This document shows, in pieces, positions 22,392 to 28,205 of a DNA stretch of 28,205 nt (the first letter of the stretch is position 1; each line of letters opens with the position of its first letter). The notes under the pieces were generated by a model. It was not told the origin of the DNA. It saw nothing but the letters and a program-made list of their open reading frames with translations, and searched no databases. Position numbers and translations under genes: made by a program. The stretch is from Thermoplasmatota archaeon (GTDB taxonomy: Archaea; Thermoplasmatota; Thermoplasmata; GCA-020350865; JAUVCJ01), in NCBI GenBank assembly GCA_030595765.1, contig JAUVCJ010000004.1, positions 1-28,205 on the forward strand. The letters are read 5' to 3'.

Positions 22392-23264
22392 ATGATGCCA
22401 GAAAGGCGCCAGGAAATGGATAGCGCCGAGAAGAAGTTCAGCTCTCTGCTGGACAGGCGTAACGAGCTGAACGCTGCCTCCAAACAATTGCAAGATGAGA
22501 GACGTGGGCTTTTTGACCAGAAAGAGTTTCTTTTCAAGGAAATGGATCAGCTTAAAAATGCTCGCAACGATGCTAATTCTAAGATCCAAGCTCACAAAAA
22601 AGCCCGTAACCAGTACCAGAAACTTGCTAGAGCTAAAATTCAGGCCAAGAAAAAGAAAGTTGGGGACGTACACAGCAACCTGGTGGAAACCATAGAGGTC
22701 ACCAAGGCCGACATCAGGATGATGGAGATCACCCAGGAGACCAGGGGGATGCCACTTGATGCCGAGAATGAACTGCTGGACAAGATCAGGCTCGGCAGGG
22801 TCGAGATCAAAAGACTTGATGGAATGCTCAGAGCTCAAGTGGACATAACCAAGGACATCGAGAACCTTGATGCATCCATCACAGAGCTATTTGGAAAGTC
22901 TGATGAGGAGCATCGCAAGCTCGTAGAGCTTTCTGAAGAGTGGGGAAAGCATCAGGACAGGATCAAGGTCATATCTGGCGAGATGACCCATCTGTTGGGC
23001 GAGGCAAGGAAGAAGAGCGAAAAGATCAACAAGATCCGAGCCAGTGCAGATGAGTTTCACAACAAGGCCATGGAGATGAGGGAGAAGGTATTCGCCATCA
23101 GAAAGGAGAGAAGGGACGAGGCAAAGGCTGCAAGAGCAGTGGTAAGCGAGCATAACAAGGCTGCCAGGAGTGCCCTTCAGGACGAGAAAGAGATAAAAAA
23201 GAAAGAGGACGATATTGTTGCTTTGCTAATGAAAGGCGGCAAGATAGAGCTGGGTGGCTATTAG
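22392..23264 (+). CDS. Archaeal coiled-coil protein (COG1340-like)
   Basis: 290 residues, nearly all predicted coiled coil: charged heptads from about residue 10 to 275, very rich in Lys, Glu, Arg and Asp, with no membrane helix. Length and style match the archaeal coiled-coil family COG1340, whose function is not established. The start codons ATGATG at 22392-22397 follow a TATA-like CTATAT by about 27 nt, so the transcript is probably leaderless. A helical break near GMPLDAENELLD (about 118-129) may separate two coiled-coil arms. It probably forms a rod-like structural or scaffolding protein in the cytoplasm. Confidence 0.78.
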   Translation: MMPERRQEMDSAEKKFSSLLDRRNELNAASKQLQDERRGLFDQKEFLFKEMDQLKNARNDANSKIQAHKKARNQYQKLARAKIQAKKKKVGDVHSNLVETIEVTKADIRMMEITQETRGMPLDAENELLDKIRLGRVEIKRLDGMLRAQVDITKDIENLDASITELFGKSDEEHRKLVELSEEWGKHQDRIKVISGEMTHLLGEARKKSEKINKIRASADEFHNKAMEMREKVFAIRKERRDEAKAARAVVSEHNKAARSALQDEKEIKKKEDDIVALLMKGGKIELGGY

Positions 23265-23372
23265 TTCATACACCGATTATTTGGGTATTCATGTTCAAGG
23301 ATCCAGTTTAAGGTTCCGTTCAAAAATCGCCGACCGAGCATCTGAGATTGGAAACACATAGGAGGGTAGTAA

Positions 23373-24467
23373 ATGAAAGCTGTGATACTGGCTGGGGGCA
23401 AGGGAACACGTCTGATGCCACTGACCGAGAACAGGCCAAAACCGTTGATACCGGTTGTTGGGCTTCCCTGCATCGACTACGTGATAAGATCCCTTGTTGA
23501 CGCCGGATTCAAGAAGATAATAATCACCACTGGCTACATGTCGGATACCCTGATCCAGAGCATCGGAGATGGTGCCAGATACAATGCCAGCATACTTTAT
23601 TCCTTCGAGGAGGAAGCCATGGGCACCGCCGGAGCCATTCGAAAGGTGGGTGCTTATCTGGATGACACTTTCGTGGTTGCAAGCGGGGATGTATTGGCGG
23701 ATGTGGACATCCGTTCCCTATACAACCATCACAAATCGAAAAAGGCCCTGGCAACTATGGCTCTGACCGAAGTGGATAACCCAACCGAGTTCGGGATAGT
23801 AGGATTGGATGATGATGGACTAATAGTACGATTCAAGGAGAAGCCCAAAAAGGAGGAAGTATTCTCCAACCTCATAAATGCAGGTATCTACGTGCTGGAG
23901 CCCAGTGTGCTGGACTACATTCCTGAGAACACCAAGTACGATTTCTCAAGGCAGGTGTTCCCTGCCATTCTAAAGGATAAATTGGGACTGCATGGAAAGG
24001 CAATTCCTGGGCTTTGGAGGGACATTGGCCGACCCTCCGACCTGCTGGGTGCCAGCATCGATGTCATCAAGCGCACAAAACAGAAGTCCAAGCCATTCGA
24101 GAAGCGCAAGACCGTTAAGGTCACAGGAAAGGTACTGGTTGGCAAGAACGTTAAGGTAGGAGACAAGGTCTCGCTCAAAGGACCCTGCTACATCGGCGAC
24201 AACGTCAAGATAGGCAATGGCTCGATCGTTTCCAGCTCCTGCCTGTACTCCAACGTCGATGTGGACAAGGATACCAAGATCAATGGCTCCATCCTGCTGG
24301 AGAACGCGTATTTGGGCTCCAGTTCAGAGGTCAAAGATTCCATCATCGGAAGGGGCTGTAGAGTGGAAGAGGACGTAGAGGTCGTAGACTCCATAATAGG
24401 AGATCTGGTCACGCTGAACAAACACTCTAGAATCTTGAACGCCAATATATTCCCATCAAGGTCCTGA
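23373..24467 (+). CDS. NDP-sugar pyrophosphorylase with left-handed beta-helix tail
   Basis: 364 residues. The N-terminal nucleotidyltransferase domain (about 1-235) starts MKAVILAGGKGTRLMPLT, the nucleotide-binding signature, with RPKPLIPV, GTAGAIR, SGDVLAD, EFGIVGLD and the metal-binding WRDIGRP region. The C-terminal part (about 249-360) is a left-handed beta-helix made of hexapeptide repeats (VLVGKNVKVGDKV, CYIGDNVKIG, DSIIGRGCRV). It makes an NDP-sugar from NTP plus a sugar 1-phosphate, feeding polysaccharide or glycoprotein synthesis. Glucose-1-phosphate (thymidylyl) and mannose-1-phosphate (guanylyl) enzymes share this layout and I cannot choose between them. GGAGGG at 23361-23366 fixes the start. 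Confidence 0.9.
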   Translation: MKAVILAGGKGTRLMPLTENRPKPLIPVVGLPCIDYVIRSLVDAGFKKIIITTGYMSDTLIQSIGDGARYNASILYSFEEEAMGTAGAIRKVGAYLDDTFVVASGDVLADVDIRSLYNHHKSKKALATMALTEVDNPTEFGIVGLDDDGLIVRFKEKPKKEEVFSNLINAGIYVLEPSVLDYIPENTKYDFSRQVFPAILKDKLGLHGKAIPGLWRDIGRPSDLLGASIDVIKRTKQKSKPFEKRKTVKVTGKVLVGKNVKVGDKVSLKGPCYIGDNVKIGNGSIVSSSCLYSNVDVDKDTKINGSILLENAYLGSSSEVKDSIIGRGCRVEEDVEVVDSIIGDLVTLNKHSRILNANIFPSRS

Positions 24468-24551
24468 TGAGGCCATCAACATCTGATAGGTATCAAGATA
24501 TCTTGCTTCTTCCAGAACCTCTCTTCCATAACCTATTTTTGAAGAACTTTG

Positions 24552-24600
24552 TATGTCATATATATTAGGTAAAGCTTAAGTATTGACATCCTTAATATGT
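24552..24600 (+). promoter_or_regulatory. Candidate lonB promoter
   Basis: An AT-rich TATATAT (24559-24565) and a second TTAATATG (24592-24599) lie upstream of lonB. GGTGAAG directly before the ATG at 24624 looks like an archaeal ribosome-binding site, which favours the upstream TATA box and a short leader. A 12-bp perfect palindrome, CAAGATATCTTG, sits further upstream at 24494-24505. Confidence 0.4.
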
Positions 24601-24623
24601 AGGTTCCCACCCCTGGTGAAGCA

Positions 24624-26627
24624 ATGAGCGACCCTCTGGAGAACAATGCAGGGCCGGACAAAGAGCCGGTTCCGGACGTAGCCGAATGGATCAAAGACCA
24701 ACCATTCATCACTACTGCTGATATTGAGATCCCTACCAGCCTCCTTGAGCAGGTCATAGGCCAGGACGATGCCGTTGTTGTGGTTAGAAAGGCTGCGGAG
24801 CAAAGAAGACACGTCATGCTTCTAGGCGATCCTGGTACTGGGAAATCGATGCTGGCTCACTCCATGACCGAGTTTCTCTCTCCTGAGGAGATGGAGGACG
24901 TAATTGCCTATCACAACCCTGAAGACCCGAACGAGCCCAAGATTAGGGTGGTGCCAGCTAGCAAGGGCAAGGACATCGTCAATGCCCAGAAAGCCGAGGC
25001 AAACAGACGCAAGGAACAGAAGGCCAGCATGCTCATGACCATTGTGTTCATGATAGTAGGTGCGGCCATTCTCTTTTCTTTCAGGCCGGATGGCAATGGT
25101 GGATTGGGTTTTGACCCAATGATACTTATCATGGGAATTTTTGCCGCAGCCATGGTTTTCATGGTCATGAGATACCCTTCCATGCGAAAGGATACTTTCA
25201 TGGTGCCTAAACTCCTTCTAAAGAGGGATTTAAACGAGGCCGCTCCCTTCATAGATGCTACCGGGTCACACGCAGGCGCACTGCTGGGAGACGTCAAGCA
25301 CGACCCGTTCCAGAGCGGTGGTCTTGAGACCCCGGCGCATGAGAGAGTAGAAATTGGCGCCATACACAAGGCAAGCAAGGGAGTTCTTTTCCTAGACGAG
25401 ATCAACATGCTCAAGATGGAAAGCCAGCAGAGCCTCCTGACCGCCCTTCAGGAAAAAGAATTTCCAATAACAGGTCAGAGCGAGAGAAGCTCAGGCGCCA
25501 TGGTCAAGTCCGAACCGGTGCCTTGCGATTTCATCATGGTAGCGGCAGGCAACCTTGATGCTATGGAGGGGATGCACCCGGCTCTCAGATCAAGAATTCG
25601 GGGTTATGGTTACGAAATATACATGAAGAACTCTATGCCCGATACCCTGGATAACCGCAAGAAGCTCATCCGCTTCGTTGCCCAGGAAGTTGTCAAGGAC
25701 AAGAAGATCCCACACTACTCGAAGATGGCAGTTGGCGAAATCATCCACGAGGCACAGCGCAGGTCCGGCAGACGCGGTCATCTTACAATGCGACTAAGAG
25801 AGCTTGGAGGTCTTATCAGGGTGGCTGGTGACGTTGCCCAGGAGCAGAGAGCAAAGTACGTGACTCTCAAGCATGTGTTGCAGGCCAAAAAGATAGCAAA
25901 GCCACTGGAGCAGCAGATCGCCGACCGTATGATAGAACACAGTAAGGATTACGACCAGGTAATAGTAGAGGGTGCCGAGGTTGGAATGGTAAACGGCCTG
26001 GCAGTCTACGATAGCCAGACTGGCATGGCCGAGTACTCAGGCCTGGTGCTCCCAATAGTTGCCGAGATCGCACCTGCGTTATCCAAGGATGGCGGCAGGG
26101 TCATAGCAACAGGCAAACTGGGAGAGATGGCAAAGGAGTCTGTTCTCAACGTTTCGGCACTCATCAAGAAGAATACCGGTGAGGACATCAACAAGTACGA
26201 CATTCACATCCAGTTCGTCGGGTCAAGGGACGGCACCGATGGAGATTCGGCATCAATATCTGTGGCAACTGCCATAATATCCGCACTGGAGGACATCCCT
26301 ATAGACCAGAGCGTTGCAATGACTGGTTCGCTAAGTGTCCGTGGCAAGGTACTCCCGATCGGTGGAGTTACTGCAAAGGTGGAGGCAGCAGCAGAAGCTG
26401 GCATCCGCAAGATCATCATCCCAAAGGCCAATCAGAAGGACCTGATGATCGAGACAAAGTACAAGGACAAGGTCACAGTAGTTCCGGTGGAGACGCTCAA
26501 CGAGGTGTTGGAACACGCACTTATTGGAGGAGCCAAGAAACAGGGTCTCATGGAGAAGCTGGCAAAGCTGGTACCCAAGCCTGTGGTGAACCTCCCATTG
26601 GATGGAAAGAAGGCTACACCGCAATGA
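24624..26627 (+). CDS. lonB: Membrane-bound archaeal Lon protease
   Basis: 667 residues, typical of archaeal LonB. The ATP-dependent protease is held on the inner face of the membrane and degrades misfolded and regulatory proteins. The AAA+ module has Walker A GDPGTGKS (68-75) and Walker B LFLDEIN (D258, E259). Between them are two membrane helices (about 134-153 and 165-186), the LonB hallmark. The C-terminal protease domain has the catalytic dyad S542 (GDSASIS) and K585 (GGVTAKVEA). The archaeal Lon serine is usually in a similar GDSA context. The gene is complete and unremarkable. Confidence 0.97.
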   Translation: MSDPLENNAGPDKEPVPDVAEWIKDQPFITTADIEIPTSLLEQVIGQDDAVVVVRKAAEQRRHVMLLGDPGTGKSMLAHSMTEFLSPEEMEDVIAYHNPEDPNEPKIRVVPASKGKDIVNAQKAEANRRKEQKASMLMTIVFMIVGAAILFSFRPDGNGGLGFDPMILIMGIFAAAMVFMVMRYPSMRKDTFMVPKLLLKRDLNEAAPFIDATGSHAGALLGDVKHDPFQSGGLETPAHERVEIGAIHKASKGVLFLDEINMLKMESQQSLLTALQEKEFPITGQSERSSGAMVKSEPVPCDFIMVAAGNLDAMEGMHPALRSRIRGYGYEIYMKNSMPDTLDNRKKLIRFVAQEVVKDKKIPHYSKMAVGEIIHEAQRRSGRRGHLTMRLRELGGLIRVAGDVAQEQRAKYVTLKHVLQAKKIAKPLEQQIADRMIEHSKDYDQVIVEGAEVGMVNGLAVYDSQTGMAEYSGLVLPIVAEIAPALSKDGGRVIATGKLGEMAKESVLNVSALIKKNTGEDINKYDIHIQFVGSRDGTDGDSASISVATAIISALEDIPIDQSVAMTGSLSVRGKVLPIGGVTAKVEAAAEAGIRKIIIPKANQKDLMIETKYKDKVTVVPVETLNEVLEHALIGGAKKQGLMEKLAKLVPKPVVNLPLDGKKATPQ

Positions 26628-26650
26628 GTTGCATTGTTTTGAGTTGAGCG

Positions 26651-26660
26651 TATTAAAATT
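26651..26660 (+). promoter_or_regulatory. TATA-like box of the Cys-rich small gene
   Basis: TATTAAAATT lies about 23 nt before ATG 26678, compatible with a leaderless transcript. Confidence 0.45.
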
Positions 26661-26677
26661 CTGGAGTTGGTTGAAGT

Positions 26678-26854
26678 ATGAATGCAAGGGGTCGTGCTTG
26701 GCCGGACAGAGGTTGGGAGAAATACACCCACAGAAAATGCTACCAATTCAACAAGGCCTTGCGTCTAACATTCGATGATGGCGATTGCTCCCATTGCAAG
26801 GACTACCTGACAACACAGTGCAAGCATCTGGATGAATTCATGGATGCCCTGTGA
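26678..26854 (+). CDS. 58-residue Cys-rich, possibly zinc-binding protein
   Basis: A short ORF between lonB and rqcH. It is basic and aromatic at the N-terminus (MNARGRAWPDRGWEKYTHRK). The later part holds four cysteines, C21, C37, C40 and C48 (KCYQF, DCSHCKDYL, TQCKHLDEF), with H39 and H50 nearby. This is a plausible zinc-knuckle arrangement (C-x15-C-x2-C-x7-C). It ends CKHLDEFMDAL. Support for it being real comes from the TATA-like box, the cysteine spacing, and the fact that its 3' end has been duplicated twice downstream. The family is not recognised; a nucleic-acid or protein-binding role is a guess from the cysteine pattern. Confidence 0.6.
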   Translation: MNARGRAWPDRGWEKYTHRKCYQFNKALRLTFDDGDCSHCKDYLTTQCKHLDEFMDAL

Positions 26855-26967
26855 TGCTTTAGGCCATACGACAGATGTAATCACTTGTACGAATTCTTGG
26901 ATGAACTCTAATAAGTGAACCAAACACACAGTGCAAGCACTGAGGTGAATTTCTGGACGGGCTGTAA
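26819..26967 (+). repeat. Three-copy 57-bp tandem repeat of the gene's 3' end
   Basis: The last 12 codons of the Cys-rich gene (26819-26854, CKHLDEFMDAL-stop) recur at 26876-26911 (CNHLYEFLDEL-stop) and 26932-26967 (CKH-stop-GEFLDGL-stop). The unit length is 57 then 56 bp. A similar ACACAG-like sequence precedes the first and third copies. The downstream copies have no start codon of their own and the last one has an internal stop. Confidence 0.75.
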
Positions 26968-26984
26968 GAGTTAGCCAAACAACC

Positions 26985-26992
26985 TTTTTATC
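26985..26992 (+). promoter_or_regulatory. TATA-like box of rqcH
   Basis: TTTTTATC lies about 27 nt before ATG 27015, consistent with a leaderless rqcH transcript. It sits just after the last tandem repeat copy. Confidence 0.5.
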
Positions 26993-27014
26993 CTCCTGCC
27001 CTCATCAGAGTCCA

Positions 27015-28205
27015 ATGAAGCACCAGATGTCGGGCTTTGATGTTGCTGCCCTGGTAAGGGAGTTGGATGTACTAACAGGTGCATATGTCACCAAGATATG
27101 GCACCGCCCCCCTGACCAGTTGCTTATCAGGCTGAACCTGCCAGGAACAGAGGGTAAGCACAACCTGCTCATCGACACTAAAAAATGGATGGGGCTTGTC
27201 AAAGAACCTGGGCAGAACCCTACAGCTTCCACTACTTTTGCGATGCTGCTACGCAAGGTGCTCGGAAACGCCAGGATCGTCTCCATTACACAGCATTCCT
27301 TTGACAGGGTTGTCACTATCAAAATATCCAAGGACCAGGAGTATTCCCTGATGGTGGAGCTGTTTGGTGATGGGAACATCATACTGGTCAATGCCGAAGG
27401 AACGATAATTGCTCCCATGCGAACCCAATCATGGCGCCACAGGCAGTTGAGGCCGAAGCACACCTATTCCTACCCCCCCTCAAGGTTCAACCCGGTCGAG
27501 GCCGATACCAGTTGTATCCTGGAGATACTGGAGAATGGGGAAAAGGACCTGGTCAGGACCCTTGCAATGGATGTCAATCTTGGAGGGATATATGCTGAAG
27601 AGGTCTGCTACCTTGCGCAAGTTGAGAAGGACACTGCCATTGCTGAAGTTCCCCCTGGAAAGCTTGAAGAGGTCTCAAAGCTCGTAAGAGAGGTGCTGGG
27701 CAGGCTGGAAACGCCAGTTGCGTTCCTGGTTGCAAACCCAGACCAGAAAACTCAGCCTGAGAACGATGACCCAGACCAGAAAGCGGAATCCGGAGATGAG
27801 GGCACAGACCAACAACCGCAACCCGAGGATGAGGGCGCAGATGACCAGGACCAGCCCGAGGATGAGGAGAATGCCCAAAAAGCACAATCTGAAGATGAGG
27901 GCGCTGGCGACAAAGGTCAGCCCGAGGGTGAAGAAAATGGCCAAAAAGCGCAATCCAAGGGTGAAGACACAGACCAGCAAGGCCAGTTCGAGGGTGAGGA
28001 GACTGCCCAGAAAGCGCAACCCAAAGAAGATAGCACAAGCCATCAAAAACAACCCGAGGCTGATAGCACAGACCAAATAGGACGATTTTCTGATGTGGTG
28101 CCGATCCATCTGGATATGCTTTCAGACAGGTTGGTTGAGAAGCGCGAGAGCCTCAGCCAGGCGTTGGAGGAGTACTTTGCCCAGCTACCAGGAGCGCAGG
28201 TTGTA
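27015..28205 (+). CDS. rqcH: RqcH/NEMF (NFACT) ribosome quality-control factor, 3' truncated by the window end
   Basis: 397 residues are visible and the frame is open to the last base. The N-terminus MKHQMSGFDVAALVRELDVLTGAYVTKI is typical of the NFACT-N domain. FAMLLRKVLGNARI and ITQHSFDRVVTI (with the conserved D-R) and IILVNAEGTIIAPM follow. RqcH binds split 60S/50S-type subunits with peptidyl-tRNA and recruits tRNA to tag stalled chains. Between residues 248 and 357 the domain is interrupted by ten 11-residue acidic, Gln-rich repeats, after which the normal sequence resumes (FSDVVPIHLDMLSDRL...LEEYFAQL). The rest of the protein (HhH, coiled coil, NFACT-R) lies outside the window. Confidence 0.93.
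   Translation, partial: MKHQMSGFDVAALVRELDVLTGAYVTKIWHRPPDQLLIRLNLPGTEGKHNLLIDTKKWMGLVKEPGQNPTASTTFAMLLRKVLGNARIVSITQHSFDRVVTIKISKDQEYSLMVELFGDGNIILVNAEGTIIAPMRTQSWRHRQLRPKHTYSYPPSRFNPVEADTSCILEILENGEKDLVRTLAMDVNLGGIYAEEVCYLAQVEKDTAIAEVPPGKLEEVSKLVREVLGRLETPVAFLVANPDQKTQPENDDPDQKAESGDEGTDQQPQPEDEGADDQDQPEDEENAQKAQSEDEGAGDKGQPEGEENGQKAQSKGEDTDQQGQFEGEETAQKAQPKEDSTSHQKQPEADSTDQIGRFSDVVPIHLDMLSDRLVEKRESLSQALEEYFAQLPGAQVV
27756..28085 (+). repeat. Ten in-frame 33-bp repeats in rqcH
   Basis: Exactly ten units of 33 bp encode 11-residue repeats: PENDDPDQKAE, SGDEGTDQQPQ, PEDEGADDQDQ, PEDEENAQKAQ, SEDEGAGDKGQ, PEGEENGQKAQ, SKGEDTDQQGQ, FEGEETAQKAQ, PKEDSTSHQKQ, PEADSTDQIGR. The preceding 11 residues, FLVANPDQKTQ, resemble the unit's end and could be its seed. 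All units keep frame, so selection or recent slippage has preserved the protein. Confidence 0.92.

Noticed and set aside
22254..22838. 194-residue minus-strand ORF opposite the coiled-coil gene
   Set aside because: The Leu/Phe-rich translation is what the antisense of Lys/Glu-rich heptads gives. The plus-strand coiled-coil frame with its TATA box explains the region better.
27756..28085. Regular repeats that could suggest a CRISPR array
   Set aside because: There are no unique spacers. The units abut, are imperfect, and encode an in-frame protein repeat within rqcH.
27574..28109. Overlapping minus-strand and plus-strand ORFs across the rqcH repeats
   Set aside because: The 33-bp periodicity keeps several frames open at once. 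Only the rqcH frame continues into conserved sequence on both sides.
1..28205. Insertion sequences, integrases, tRNA or rRNA genes
   Set aside because: No transposase or integrase motifs, no paired terminal inverted repeats with target duplications, and no tRNA or rRNA signatures were seen when reading the window.

Overview
The window looks like chromosome from a euryarchaeon, most likely Thermoplasmatota. Supporting features are: archaeal TATA boxes 23-28 nt upstream of start codons (leaderless genes), a membrane-bound archaeal LonB protease, RqcH/NEMF, KaiC-like RecA ATPases, a DUF835 response regulator, and a membrane-tethered double winged-helix regulator of the type common in Thermoplasmata. 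The lineage call is inference from gene content; no rRNA or tRNA is visible.

Layout. (1) 1-13658, plus strand: a cell-surface locus. It holds the end of an anchored protein (1-606), a membrane-bound transcription regulator (910-1989), a 2510-residue secreted protein with 14 FG-GAP repeats and several inserted domains (2009-9541), a small anchored protein (9573-10094), and an 1170-residue anchored protein with about seven Ig-like repeats and Ca-binding thrombospondin-type-3 repeats (10146-13658). The last four genes are 19-51 bp apart and look like one transcript. Four of the five proteins share the same beta-rich ectodomain of about 90 residues, including the regulator. (2) 13782-16349, minus strand: a coupled histidine kinase / response regulator pair. 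A repeat-rich intergenic region separates it from a small membrane protein (16560-16784). (3) 16804-19361, minus strand: purB and a histone-deacetylase-family amidohydrolase. (4) 19643-22020, plus strand: three tandem KaiC-like ATPase paralogues, all with Met in place of the glycine before the P-loop lysine. (5) 22021-28205: a decayed ABC-ATPase tail, a coiled-coil protein, an NDP-sugar pyrophosphorylase, lonB, a 58-residue Cys-rich protein followed by decayed copies of its own 3' end, and a truncated rqcH carrying ten in-frame 33-bp repeats.

How the parts may work together. The surface locus is the best candidate for a little-described system. A membrane regulator whose sensor domain matches domains in its secreted and anchored neighbours suggests that envelope or adhesion state is sensed and fed back onto the operon. 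A duplicated TATA-overlapping motif directly upstream of the regulator fits autoregulation. The kinase/regulator pair sits beside this locus but points toward it, and a functional link is speculative. The rest is mainly housekeeping (purine synthesis, protein quality control, sugar activation) plus the KaiC cluster, whose role cannot be read from the sequence.
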